DNA from: Oscillospiraceae bacterium
GTDB taxonomy: Bacteria; Bacillota; Clostridia; UMGS1810
DNA: 44,853 nucleotides
Direction of reading: 5' to 3'
Assembly: GCA_021629085.1 (NCBI GenBank)
Contig: JAJXRJ010000005.1
Span: 31,408 to 76,260 of the forward strand
In this document: in pieces, positions 26,900 through 35,690 of the stretch
Numbering within the stretch: position 1 is the stretch's first letter
Layout: the number at the start of each line of letters is the position of its first letter
Program-made: the position numbers and the translations under genes
Notes under the pieces: model-generated
What the model was told of the DNA's origin: nothing
The model's database searches: none
Seen by the model: only the letters and a program-made list of their open reading frames with translations

Positions 26900-28580
26900 C
26901 CAGTTTCAAACTACCATTCCTAAAAACGCGCACAATACCGCACTGCTAAACGCCGTACGGCAAGCGGCTAAGCCCTATATCGGCGCGCCCATTCCCGCGC
27001 TTCCCTATTCCAAGTTCCGGCTGTTTTTTGAAACGGGCAGCCGGGTGGAATACGAGGCGGCGTATATTGAACACCGCAAGCGGATGAACTTTTTTACCGC
27101 GCTTTCTTTAGGCGACCCCGACCCAAAATGGATTTTAGAGCTTTGCGACACACTGTTTGCGGTGTGCGACGAATTTACCTGGTCGTTTCCCGCACATTTA
27201 AAACATCCGGACGATGCGGCGGCATGCGTGACCCAAGTGGACCTTTTCAGTGCGGAAACCGGGTTTGCGCTCTGTGAAATCCTCTATCTGTTAAAAGACC
27301 GGCTGCCAAAGCTCATCTGCGACCGCATCCGCTATGAGGTCAACCGCCGTATTCTTACGCCATACCTTTTAGGCCAGGCAGAATTTCTGCAAACGAACAA
27401 CTGGGCGGCAGTGTGCGCCGGTTCGGTCGGCTGTATGCTCATCTACCTTTCCATGGACAAGGAGTTTGCATTGGCAAAATCGCGGTTGCTTGCGTCCATG
27501 CAGTCTTTTATTGGCGGCTATCAGCCGGATGGCTGCTGCCTGGAGGGCGCGCTCTACTGGTCGTATGGATTTGGCTATTTTTGCTTTTTTGCCGCGCTTT
27601 TGCGCGACTATACAAAGGGCGAAGTCAACCTGTTTGCAGACAAAAAGGTGGCACGCATGGCTGCGTTTGGGCAAAACGCTTTTTTAAGAGGAAACATTGT
27701 ACTCCCGTTTTCCGACGCGCCGCACAATTTAACGCTGCATGTGGGCCTCAGCCATTTCCTTGCGCGGGAATACCCGCACATTTCGGTTCCCGCCCCCTGC
27801 TGTGAATCAGCGTTGGGCGACGATACGCGCTATCGGTTTGCAGATTTTATCCGCGACTTTTTCTGGTATGACGAATCACTTGCAAAGGCGCCGAAGCAGC
27901 TGGACAAGATGTGCTGTTATCCAGATTCCCAGTGGTTTATCCGGCGGTTTTCGGACGGCGCGTTTGCGGCCAAGGGCGGGCACAACAACGAGCCGCACAA
28001 CCACAACGACGTTGGCGGATTTGTGCTTTTGAGCGGTGATGATCTGATTGTGGACGATCTGGGGTGGCCGGAGTATTACGCCGGCTATTTCGGCCCAAAC
28101 CGGTATGATGACATTTGCGCATCCGCACATGGACACAGTGTGCCGGTGTTAAATGGGCAGGTACAGACGGCGGGGGCAGACCGCTATGCGGCGCTTTTGT
28201 GCGCTGAGCCCGGGCAGTTTTCGCTGGACCTGACCCACGCTTATCCGGAAGTTCCGCTGGATCAGTTTACCCGCACGTTTTTCCTCTCAGAAACCGCAAT
28301 CCGTCTGACAGACCGGTTTTTGGGTGCGCTTCACTCGGTGTCAGAGCGGTTTGTCACCCGCATCCCGCCCCAAATTGAGAAGAATTCCGTACATATTGGG
28401 AACTGGCGGCTGCGCTGTGAACAGAGTGCAAAAATCACAGTTTCCAAACGCGATTTTTCACCCCGTCTGAGCATTTGCAAAATGGATATGAAACCGGTGG
28501 AGACCGCATATTTTATCGATTTTTCTTTCTTGCCATCCGACACTTCCTTTGCACTGCAATTTTTGTTTGAAAAGTGTTAA
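26892..28580 (+). CDS. Heparinase II/III-like polysaccharide lyase, cytoplasmic
   Basis: 562 residues from ATG 26892 (GGGAG eight nt upstream, inside the acyltransferase gene). The N-terminal half is an alpha-helical toroid (about 30-330, for example FLQTNNWAAVCAGSVGC, where the N and W lie in the usual substrate groove). The C-terminal half is the heparinase II/III beta-sandwich beginning at about 355, with the metal/active-site segment GGHNNEPHNHNDVGGF near 361-376. The family cleaves uronic-acid-containing polysaccharides by beta-elimination. There is no signal peptide, unlike most secreted lyases, so it probably acts on imported oligosaccharides or on an internal glycan. A terminator follows directly. 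Confidence 0.83.
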   Translation: MYNQFQTTIPKNAHNTALLNAVRQAAKPYIGAPIPALPYSKFRLFFETGSRVEYEAAYIEHRKRMNFFTALSLGDPDPKWILELCDTLFAVCDEFTWSFPAHLKHPDDAAACVTQVDLFSAETGFALCEILYLLKDRLPKLICDRIRYEVNRRILTPYLLGQAEFLQTNNWAAVCAGSVGCMLIYLSMDKEFALAKSRLLASMQSFIGGYQPDGCCLEGALYWSYGFGYFCFFAALLRDYTKGEVNLFADKKVARMAAFGQNAFLRGNIVLPFSDAPHNLTLHVGLSHFLAREYPHISVPAPCCESALGDDTRYRFADFIRDFFWYDESLAKAPKQLDKMCCYPDSQWFIRRFSDGAFAAKGGHNNEPHNHNDVGGFVLLSGDDLIVDDLGWPEYYAGYFGPNRYDDICASAHGHSVPVLNGQVQTAGADRYAALLCAEPGQFSLDLTHAYPEVPLDQFTRTFFLSETAIRLTDRFLGALHSVSERFVTRIPPQIEKNSVHIGNWRLRCEQSAKITVSKRDFSPRLSICKMDMKPVETAYFIDFSFLPSDTSFALQFLFEKC

Positions 28581-28587
28581 CACACAT

Positions 28588-28621
28588 AAAAAAGACGGGA
28601 TTAAAATCCCGTCTTTTTTTC
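28588..28621. terminator. Bidirectional intrinsic terminator
   Basis: AAAAAAGACGGGAT pairs with ATCCCGTCTTTTTT around TAAA. The poly-A and poly-T flanks make it effective on both strands; it ends the lyase operon (+) and the serpin gene (-). Confidence 0.9.
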
Positions 28622-30320
28622 ATTGTGCAAATTGATAGCGCCCTAAAAATAAGACTTCCTCATTTTCTTGGTCATAGATGAGATAGACAAATGGCCGGTC
28701 GGCGCAAAATTCAACAATTTCCTGCGCCGGTGCGGCGGTAGCCCCCACCATAATGCCTGTAACAGCAGCGGCTTCGGTGCCCTCTTCGCTCACATCAATG
28801 TAAGTTTTGTGCACCACATCTGTGATGCAAAACGGCTCTGTCCCGCCGGCCAGCATACCGGAAAAATCTGCACGGCCCGCATCAAACGCGGCGGACATGC
28901 CCATAGAGGACAGCATCTCTTTTAGGTGCAGCTCTGTTTCCACCTTAAATTTCGGAATGGAAAGCGCTACCCGGCGGGATTGCATTTGCGCTTTTGCGGT
29001 ATCAAATTCGGACAAATCGCCCATCAGCACATACATGCCGAGCTTCCCGCCCTCATAGGGCAAATACACCATTTCCGTACCGTCTCCGGCATAATATTCA
29101 TATTGCCCGGTTTGGTGCATAAAGTCAATTTCCTGCGTGTTTCCAGAAGCTTCGGTAAATATCCCCTTCTCAGTCTGCTCGGGTCGGAAGGGATTTTGCC
29201 ATGCACCTTTAAAATACACGGCGTTTAAAAGTGCGGCGGCAAAGCGGTTGTCCGAAAGGATGCTGTCAATTTTGCCGTTTGTGTGGTCTGACACCCAGCC
29301 ATTTATGGTTTCTAATGCGTTCTCATTGTTCACCGTGCCGTTTTCCGCCTGGTAAAGCGACCTTGCCGCATTGGTAAATGCATCTACAAACTGTGCGCCC
29401 TGTGCATTGTCCTGGTTGAGCCAAATGGAATTGGCAATGGAAAGCGCAACGTCTTTATTTTTCGCATACGCGTCGATGAGCGCCTGGCTGTGCTGGTTAA
29501 ATGCATCCAAATCGGAAATTTGCAAAACGGCAAGCATCTCGTCCCTGGTTTCGCCCGCTGCCCCGTTTGCCGCAAGCGCAAGCGCCATTTTTACGCTTAA
29601 TGGGGAAATCATATAGTTTTTATCCTGCGGTATGGCGTTATCCAGCGCGGCATAAAAAGGCGCGGATGCGGATGCGGCGGGAGTACCATTGCCAAGATGG
29701 CTTAACCCTTCTTCCGTGACAATGCCGTTTGCAAGCATCCAGTCCTTCACCATTTGGCCGTCCGGCATTTTTGCAAATAACAGGCCGTGGCAAATCCCCA
29801 CAACGTCGTTGCGTAAAAGCGGGCGGTTTTCCCGCACAGCACTTTTGGTGTAATTGTTCAGCAACAGCTCCGTGGCAATCCCAACGTCATAGGCATTTTC
29901 CAGCGTAACATCGGTATACCCAAACGCGTTTAGCAGCATTTTTACAAATTCTTTTCCGGTTACCGTCTGTTCCGGCAAAAATTCCGTCTCACTCGCGCCG
30001 TTTATGTACCCGTTTTGATAGGCGGCAATGATAGAAGCTTTGGCCCAGTGCCCGTCAATGTCGGCAAATGGGCAGGCGCCATCTGCCGGCGTATCGCCCT
30101 TTAGCCGCAACAGCAAAACCGCCGCCTCCGCGCGGGTCACATTCCGCTCCAGCGAAAACCCGCTGCCGTCGCCCAAAAACAACCCCATCCGCTCTAGAAG
30201 AATTGCCTTATTTGTCTGCATTGGAATTTCTGACGCCGGCACAAATGTCTCTTCCGCCAATGCCGGCACACTTGCCAAGCTCAACATGCCTGAAATTACA
30301 AAACACAAAAACCGTTTCAC
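28620..30320 (-). CDS. S-layer-anchored serpin (SLH-serpin fusion protease inhibitor)
   Basis: 566 residues from GTG 30318-30320, which gives the signal peptide MKRFLCFVISGMLSLASVPA; a GTG nine bases upstream is too close to AAAGGA. Residues about 30-190 are SLH repeats (VTRAEAAVLLLRLKG, then FADIDGHWAKASIIAAYQNG), which bind cell-wall polymers. Residues about 200-566 form a complete serpin: NYMISPLSVKMALALAANGA, YFKGAWQNPF, and the end FCADRPFVYLIYD. The hinge EEGTEAAAVTG near residue 512 has the small residues needed for loop insertion, so it should be inhibitory. By position the scissile bond falls around GATAAP, implying proteases that prefer small residues such as elastase or subtilisin (inference). 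It would protect surface proteins from digestion. Confidence 0.9.
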   Translation of the reverse strand: MKRFLCFVISGMLSLASVPALAEETFVPASEIPMQTNKAILLERMGLFLGDGSGFSLERNVTRAEAAVLLLRLKGDTPADGACPFADIDGHWAKASIIAAYQNGYINGASETEFLPEQTVTGKEFVKMLLNAFGYTDVTLENAYDVGIATELLLNNYTKSAVRENRPLLRNDVVGICHGLLFAKMPDGQMVKDWMLANGIVTEEGLSHLGNGTPAASASAPFYAALDNAIPQDKNYMISPLSVKMALALAANGAAGETRDEMLAVLQISDLDAFNQHSQALIDAYAKNKDVALSIANSIWLNQDNAQGAQFVDAFTNAARSLYQAENGTVNNENALETINGWVSDHTNGKIDSILSDNRFAAALLNAVYFKGAWQNPFRPEQTEKGIFTEASGNTQEIDFMHQTGQYEYYAGDGTEMVYLPYEGGKLGMYVLMGDLSEFDTAKAQMQSRRVALSIPKFKVETELHLKEMLSSMGMSAAFDAGRADFSGMLAGGTEPFCITDVVHKTYIDVSEEGTEAAAVTGIMVGATAAPAQEIVEFCADRPFVYLIYDQENEEVLFLGRYQFAQ

Positions 30321-30380
30321 ATATCCCACTTTCCTTTCACCATTTTACCAATTAGACGGGGATGCGGGATAAAAGGTTCC

Positions 30381-30420
30381 AAAAAAGGCCAGCATCTGCT
30401 TTTCTCGCAAATGCCAGCCT
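30381..30420 (-). terminator. Intrinsic terminator of the che operon
   Basis: On the minus strand AGGCTGGCATTTGC pairs (with several G-U pairs) with GCAGATGCTGGCCT and is followed by six T residues. It begins eight nt past the cheD stop. Confidence 0.8.
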
Positions 30421-30427
30421 GTCTCAG

Positions 30428-30904
30428 TTAAATCACAGAGCAAAACTGTTCGGCAGAAAAAATGGTCACCATGCCGTCCTCTAAATTAAAATGAACCGTA
30501 CGGCCATACCGCCCGCCGACATCCTCCCCTATAATCTTGATTTGTTGCCGCTCAAGCGCCTCCCTAGCAGAAAGGATATTTTTCTTCCCAACGTGAATAT
30601 CCTTTGATTTGGCGCCAACCGAAAACAGCTTTGCCCCGCCTACAATTTTTGCAAGCAGCGCATAGGGGTGCGCACCGAACTCTTTTAGCTGCGCAAGCAG
30701 TATGTCAAGCCCTGCCTGCACAAACCGCGCCGACCGCCCGCAAAAATCCAGGTTGCCGGGAAGCACTGCATGTAACATTCCGCCAATTTTACGCTCGCGC
30801 TCGTACAAGCAAATTACAATGGACGACGATACACCTGCAGCTACCATCCTAAGGTTTCCCTCCGCCACTTTGACTTGCTCAGGCATCACTGAAATTTGAT
30901 TCAT
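30428..30904 (-). CDS. cheD: CheD-family chemoreceptor deamidase homologue lacking the catalytic cysteine
   Basis: 158 residues from ATG 30902-30904, which overlaps the cheC stop as ATGA. The CheD fold is clear: GGMLHAVLP, FVQAGLDILL, AKIVGGAKLF and EDVGGRYGRTV. CheD normally has the motif TLGLGSC with catalytic Cys and Thr, plus a His 17 residues after the Cys (Cys27, His44, Thr21 in Thermotoga maritima). Here the segment reads VAAGVSSS: S28 stands at the cysteine position and A22 at the threonine position, while H45 is kept at the right spacing. Glutamine deamidation of receptors is therefore unlikely, yet the rest is well conserved, so it may act only as a CheC partner or regulator. Confidence 0.92.
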   Translation of the reverse strand: MNQISVMPEQVKVAEGNLRMVAAGVSSSIVICLYERERKIGGMLHAVLPGNLDFCGRSARFVQAGLDILLAQLKEFGAHPYALLAKIVGGAKLFSVGAKSKDIHVGKKNILSAREALERQQIKIIGEDVGGRYGRTVHFNLEDGMVTIFSAEQFCSVI

Positions 30905-31524
30905 TTTCTCAACCCCAAACATTTTTCCAACGATAACCGCTCTGCCTCGCGCAGCAAAAGCACAATATAGTTTTTTGTGTCTGCCGCCATAAATTCGCCT
31001 TCAATGCTCACCGCACGATTTCCAAAAAATATACTTCTTCCCGCGCATTCCACCGTCATTGCACCCACCATGTCCTCGGCCAACACCGTGTTTAAAATTT
31101 CAGCCCGGCCATGCGTGTAGAACGAAATTGCCGAAAGATAGGCAGATGCCATCAAATTGGCAATTTCCGCAAGTGCAATATATGCCTCTGTATCGCCAAG
31201 AACCCGTATAGGCTCGCGCCGCAGCAAACTTTTTAAACACTGGCGGGCAAATGGCTCTCGAAAGATAAACAGAAGTTCGCCAAAAAAATCGCCTGCAAAG
31301 GATACCACCGCCCCCACCGCTTTTTCCTCCCGGATTTCCTCCGGTATCATGGAGTGGAATGTATCTAGCTCACACACCCGTATCAACTGATGGATTTCAC
31401 GGGAACAGGGGAAAATGTTGGACAACGATGTCACTGCGCTTCCCATGGCAATATTGCCGATTTCCCCAAACGCATCAAATACAAGCTGCAAAAATTGATC
31501 GGAACCCGGTTCTGTCATGTTCAT
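30901..31524 (-). CDS. cheC: CheC-family CheY-P phosphatase
   Basis: 207 residues; ATG 31522-31524 overlaps the stop of cheY (ATGA). Two phosphatase motifs of the E-x2-N type are intact: E21/N24 in GEIGNIAMGSA and E120/N123 in LAEIANLMASAY. In Bacillus and Thermotoga CheC removes phosphate from CheY-P and is stimulated by CheD. The protein is about the usual size for CheC. Because the linked CheD has lost deamidase residues but not its fold, the CheC-CheD complex could be purely a phosphatase module here. It could also act on the linked response regulator outside flagellar chemotaxis. Confidence 0.92.
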   Translation of the reverse strand: MNMTEPGSDQFLQLVFDAFGEIGNIAMGSAVTSLSNIFPCSREIHQLIRVCELDTFHSMIPEEIREEKAVGAVVSFAGDFFGELLFIFREPFARQCLKSLLRREPIRVLGDTEAYIALAEIANLMASAYLSAISFYTHGRAEILNTVLAEDMVGAMTVECAGRSIFFGNRAVSIEGEFMAADTKNYIVLLLREAERLSLEKCLGLRK

Positions 31525-31904
31525 TCGCCCCTTTCCAAAAAATGCTGCAGGCAGCCATCAACTGCATTCATCAGCGTTTCTTCAGAAAAGGGTTTTACGA
31601 TATACTCTGCCGCGCCATTTAAAATACACTGCAAAACCATTTTCTCATCGCCCAATGCCGAACACATCACAACGTTCGCCGTAGAATCAATTTTTAGCAG
31701 TTCTTTTAGCACTTCTATTCCCGACATGTCCGGCATGATGATGTCTAAAAGCACCAAATCAGGATGCTCTTTGCGGTACAGTGCAATTGCTTCTTCTCCG
31801 CTTTTGACTTCCATAAGATTTGAAAATCCGTATTTACGTAATATTTCGCAAATGATTTGGCGCATAAATACGGCATCATCTGCAACCAGTATCCGTGGTT
31901 CCAT
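31521..31904 (-). CDS. cheY: CheY-like single-domain response regulator
   Basis: 127 residues from ATG 31902-31904, five nt after GGAGG. All receiver residues are present: D9/D10 acidic pocket, phosphoacceptor D54 in LLDIIMPDMSG, S82 in VMCSA and K104 in YIVKPF. There is no output domain, so it acts by binding another protein such as the flagellar switch, or the degenerate c-di-GMP protein encoded upstream. No histidine kinase is in the window. The stop is coupled to cheC. The gene follows the GGDEF/EAL-like gene by 37 nt on the same strand, with no terminator between. Confidence 0.93.
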   Translation of the reverse strand: MEPRILVADDAVFMRQIICEILRKYGFSNLMEVKSGEEAIALYRKEHPDLVLLDIIMPDMSGIEVLKELLKIDSTANVVMCSALGDEKMVLQCILNGAAEYIVKPFSEETLMNAVDGCLQHFLERGE

Positions 31905-31941
31905 AGTGTCCTCCATTCTGTTGTAAGACGCGCAAACCCAT

Positions 31942-34311
31942 TCAAAAAAGAAACGATTCCCAAAGTTTACTTTCCAAGACGTTAATCGGTACGGCTTCGC
32001 TGTATAAATCCCCTTGAAAAATATCACAGCCTAATTCAACTAAAAAGGTTTCCTGTTCTTTTGACGTAATCTGCGGTGCAATCACGCGCAGATTGAGCTG
32101 CTTTGCCAGCCGAATCAAACCGGATAGCAAAATTTTTCGTTTTTCATCTGCATCTGGAAATTTTACAAACTTAGGATCAAGTTTTATCGTATGAATGGGT
32201 GCATCCACCAAAAACAACGGAGAACTATAATCCGTCCCAAAACTATCTAAGGCAATTAAAAAGCCGTTCCGTGTAATAACTGGAACCACTTTCTCCATTT
32301 CCTGAGCGTGCAAAAAGGCGTTTCCGCCAAACTCCATTTCCAAATACCCCTTTGGTATTTGATACTTCTCTCTTAGATACTCTGCACGGCGCCAAAATTC
32401 CAATGAGGAAAGATGATTTTTTGAAACGCTAAATGAAACCGGAACCGGCTCCCTGCCCATGTCCATCCACCGCCGCAGAAGCTTACATGCCCTACGGATA
32501 CAGAAACTATCAATTTCTAACGCAAATCCGTTTTTCTCAAAGATGGGCATAAACTGCTCCGGGTTCAAGTGCCTGCCGTCAGAAAGTTTCCACAAAACAG
32601 ACATCTCCACGCCCATGCAGCGGTGCGTCCGAAGCGATATCCTTGGCTGGTAATATACCGCAAGTTCCTTTTTCCCAAAACCAGCGCGCATTTGCCGCTC
32701 CAAATATTGACTGGTCTCATACTGTTCTTTCGTCTGCGGCCCGTAAAATGCAAATTTGCTTTTATCACAAGGCTTTACGCTGACACGCGCAATATTGGAA
32801 TACTCTGTTAAAACGGCAATATTTGCGGCCGTATCCTCTGCCTCGCACACACCCACAGCGCATTTTAAGCGAATAGCCGGCCCGCGGATTTCAGACACCC
32901 GTTCAATGCGCAGCATAATTTTTTTTACACGCAAAATCAGCTCATCACGGTTTTTTCCGCACAATAGTGCTGCAAAGCAATCCCCATACAGCCTTGCATA
33001 ACACTCGTTGTCAAATAAAGATAAATCCAAAATATCCGCCACATGCCGCAAAACACGGTCGCCCACCTCATGCCCGTATTCCCGGTTGATCATCTTAAAG
33101 TTAATCAAATCCAAAGAAATCATGGCATATCGTTTGTCCGGTTCGGAAAAGAGGCGTTTTGTACCCTCGACAAGCAATCCATTCACATTCCATGCACCCG
33201 TCACCCGGTCTCGATACGTCTCCTGGCTCAGCCGGCGCTCTAAACGGTATTTTGCAATATAGGGAGAAATGGCTTTCACTGCCTGTTCGAAAGTGATAAT
33301 TGCCCCTGGGGACCACGCACGCTCCCGCTGTGAATCACTCACCGTGAGAAGCCCGACACACACCCCTTCTTCCCAAATACCACCCTGCATCACCGCTTTG
33401 GAACCGATCAGCTTTTGCCGTTCCGCCAAAAGCTTTCCAAACTGTTTAAATTCGCTGACCCGGTTACAAACAACCGGCTTCCCACTCTGAAACACCTTGA
33501 CATAATCTAGAACCAATGTGCTGGGAATCGATTGAAAGTTTGGGGTAATAACCGGTGTTCCGCGTGCAGAATATTGGAAAGTCGTTTTATAAGTTTTTTT
33601 ATCGCGGGCTTCCTCTGTCACACATACAAAATCAACGTCAAAATAGTTTGCTATTGCGGCAAGCGCGTCATAGATTCCATCCTTTTGTTCGGTTTGCTCC
33701 GTGCTTGAAAAAAGGATATCTGTTAAACGGGCCAAAAATTCAAAGTCCGGCTGCACATTGGAGATTGCCCCCTCAGGCACCGGCACTACCTGTTCTGGTT
33801 TTTCAAAAAGCGCTTGATCGGCATTGACAAAAACAAAGCCGCGCGCTTCTTTTTTTGATTTTGCAATGGCTTCGCCCGCCTTGCGCTTTAAATCGTCATA
33901 CGTCATATTTTGCCGAAGCTGTAAAACCGCGCCAACAGCAATTTCCACATTTGGCAAATTTTCACATTTAACAGCTTCCTTAAATTTTTTAAAAAATAAA
34001 ACAGCTCTGCTGTTGCTAAAATCGCTATAAGGGCTGCCAATTAAAAATACTAAAAATGAAGAAAGGCCAATTCTGGCAATCATTTCCATGCTTTTTAAAA
34101 TTCCGCTTAATAAAAAAGCAACGCGAATTAAAAATGCGTCGTCAATATCACCCGGCGTCTGCTGCGTAAAATCAATCCGCGCCAGCGAACATCCCGTGCA
34201 CGATTTGTGCTCAGCGAGAAATGCGTCCACATAGGTTCGGGCATAATCGTCTGTACGGGTTTTTGTCAGGGTGTCCCACTCATTTTTGAAGCCTGTTTCT
34301 TCTACGCGCAT
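31942..34311 (-). CDS. Degenerate GGDEF-GAF-GGDEF-EAL protein (probable c-di-GMP/nucleotide receptor, not enzyme)
   Basis: 789 residues from ATG 34309-34311, preceded by TGAGGTG; an earlier ATG at 34410 has no ribosome binding site. Order: a decayed GGDEF-like fold (about 20-190; ARIGLSSFLVFLIG stands where RxGGDEF is expected), a GAF-like domain (about 210-385), a second GGDEF domain whose signature reads YGDCF (442-446), and an EAL domain (about 545-785) whose EAL motif reads EMS (569-571). Other EAL metal ligands are altered too (LEMEFGG, ALDSFGTDYSS, APQITS for the usual AEGVE). Neither c-di-GMP synthesis nor hydrolysis is expected. No membrane segments are seen. As first gene of the che operon it may sense a nucleotide or small molecule and act on CheY/CheC. 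Confidence 0.88.
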   Translation of the reverse strand: MRVEETGFKNEWDTLTKTRTDDYARTYVDAFLAEHKSCTGCSLARIDFTQQTPGDIDDAFLIRVAFLLSGILKSMEMIARIGLSSFLVFLIGSPYSDFSNSRAVLFFKKFKEAVKCENLPNVEIAVGAVLQLRQNMTYDDLKRKAGEAIAKSKKEARGFVFVNADQALFEKPEQVVPVPEGAISNVQPDFEFLARLTDILFSSTEQTEQKDGIYDALAAIANYFDVDFVCVTEEARDKKTYKTTFQYSARGTPVITPNFQSIPSTLVLDYVKVFQSGKPVVCNRVSEFKQFGKLLAERQKLIGSKAVMQGGIWEEGVCVGLLTVSDSQRERAWSPGAIITFEQAVKAISPYIAKYRLERRLSQETYRDRVTGAWNVNGLLVEGTKRLFSEPDKRYAMISLDLINFKMINREYGHEVGDRVLRHVADILDLSLFDNECYARLYGDCFAALLCGKNRDELILRVKKIMLRIERVSEIRGPAIRLKCAVGVCEAEDTAANIAVLTEYSNIARVSVKPCDKSKFAFYGPQTKEQYETSQYLERQMRAGFGKKELAVYYQPRISLRTHRCMGVEMSVLWKLSDGRHLNPEQFMPIFEKNGFALEIDSFCIRRACKLLRRWMDMGREPVPVSFSVSKNHLSSLEFWRRAEYLREKYQIPKGYLEMEFGGNAFLHAQEMEKVVPVITRNGFLIALDSFGTDYSSPLFLVDAPIHTIKLDPKFVKFPDADEKRKILLSGLIRLAKQLNLRVIAPQITSKEQETFLVELGCDIFQGDLYSEAVPINVLESKLWESFLF

Positions 34312-34400
34312 AAAACACCTCACTGTGGGCACCGCTTGACTGCCCATATCCCATTGTCCACAAGCTTTACAAACTTCATAAATATTACAATGTTTAATAA

Positions 34401-34429
34401 AGTTTAACATAATATGACTGAATTTTCAA
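34401..34429 (-). promoter_or_regulatory. Weak candidate promoter of the che operon
   Basis: Minus strand: TTGAAA (34424-34429), 17 bp, TAAACT (34401-34406), about 90 nt before the start. The remaining spacer up to 34680 is AT-rich with one small inverted repeat (GGATTTT..AAAATCC near 34562-34581) and nothing else recognisable. Confidence 0.4.
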
Positions 34430-34680
34430 GGAAATAACTGTGAATTTCGAAAAAACATTTCAGAATGATGGTGTCATATAGACACCTGATTCTTTGCATT
34501 GTCCCGCCCAGTGCTTTCTCTGACTGTTTGTACATCAAATGCCATCCCGCCCGCTTTTTCTTGGATTTTCCAAAAAAAATCCAATTATATTGTATTTTGT
34601 ATATTCCGCTTGTAATTGATATTATTTTATCGAATTTTCGAATGCTCATTTAGAGGAATGCCGCTAACGAATAAAAAAGG

Positions 34681-34709
34681 TTGAAAAAACAAGCACTGTG
34701 TAATATAAT
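34681..34709 (+). promoter_or_regulatory. Promoter of the DUF2238-type membrane protein gene
   Basis: TTGAAA (34681-34686), 17 bp, TATAAT (34704-34709), 33 nt before the start codon; AGGAGG follows at about 34730. Confidence 0.85.
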
Positions 34710-34741
34710 AAAATATAAGAAAGAAAAAGGAGGAAGGCGAT

Positions 34742-35596
34742 ATGAGCGAAAATAAACGCCATAAAAAGGGAAAAATTACGTTATATGTAGTTTTGCGCGC
34801 CTTGGTAATCGCTGTTATGATTGGCCAGATTTTTCGCGGAAATTACAACAACGTCTTTTTGTGCGTCCTCACCCTCATTCTCTTCATGATTCCTGTCATT
34901 GTGGATCGCAAACTGAATATCAAACTGCCCACCGCATTAGAAACCATCATCCTGCTATTTATCTATTCAGCTGAAATTTTGGGAGAAATCCAAAATTTTT
35001 ACTCCGTGTTTGCACATTGGGATACCATGCTGCACACATTAAATGGATTTTTGATGGCAGCCATTGGATTTGCCATGATTGACATTTTAAACCAGAGCCC
35101 CAAAATCCACATCAATATGTCACCGGTTTTTGTAGCGTTTGTGGCATTTTGTTTTTCTATGACCATCGGTGTGCTCTGGGAATTTTTTGAATTTGGTATG
35201 GACACCTTTTTTGCAACAGATATGCAAAAGGACTCGATGGTACAGCAAATTTCCTCTGTTTTTTTAAACCCTACAGGGCAAAATATCCCTGTGGTGATTC
35301 CAAAAATTCAAAGTACGGTTTTAAACAGCGCAGACGGCCAGATACAAACCATCACAGGCGGTTATCTGGACATTGGCCTGGCCGACACCATGAAAGATTT
35401 AATTGTCAACTTCATAGGCGCAGCGGTGTTTTCTGTCATTGGCCTGTTTTACATTAAAAACCGCGGCAAAGGCGGGTTTGCACAAAGCTTTATTCCCCAG
35501 CTCAAAACGAAAGAGGAAATCGAAGAGAGCCGGCGCGAATGGGAAGACACTGCAAAACCAGGAAAACGGCGCAAAAAAACCGACAAAAAATATTAA
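34742..35596 (+). CDS. DUF2238/YjdF-like integral membrane protein
   Basis: 284 residues, ATG after AAAGGAGGAAGG. Six or so hydrophobic segments occupy residues 12-155 and 215-240; the last 45 residues are highly charged (EEIEESRREW, then lysine/arginine rich) and probably cytoplasmic. The pattern HWDTMLHTLNGFLMAAIGF followed by IGVLWEFFEFGMD matches the DUF2238 (YjdF) family, in which the His/Asp and Trp-Glu positions are conserved. The function of the family is not established. A hydrophilic insert (about 165-215) lies between the last two membrane segments. Only a weak hairpin (ACACG/CGTGT) follows the gene, so read-through into the ATPase gene 94 nt downstream is possible. Confidence 0.72.
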   Translation: MSENKRHKKGKITLYVVLRALVIAVMIGQIFRGNYNNVFLCVLTLILFMIPVIVDRKLNIKLPTALETIILLFIYSAEILGEIQNFYSVFAHWDTMLHTLNGFLMAAIGFAMIDILNQSPKIHINMSPVFVAFVAFCFSMTIGVLWEFFEFGMDTFFATDMQKDSMVQQISSVFLNPTGQNIPVVIPKIQSTVLNSADGQIQTITGGYLDIGLADTMKDLIVNFIGAAVFSVIGLFYIKNRGKGGFAQSFIPQLKTKEEIEESRREWEDTAKPGKRRKKTDKKY

Positions 35597-35690
35597 ATTT
35601 CTATTAAAATTTACACGTTTTTCGTGTTTTCATTGCCACTTTCATTTATAATGAAATTAACCAAACCATTACAAAAGAAGGTGAAACAGT

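Noticed and set aside
34562..34581. Small inverted repeat GGATTTT..AAAATCC as a terminator
   Set aside because: AT-rich 7-bp stem without a GC core or T-tract; no gene ends nearby on either strand.
35611..35632. ACACG/CGTGT hairpin followed by TTTT after the DUF2238-type gene
   Set aside because: Stem of only five pairs; too weak to call a terminator.
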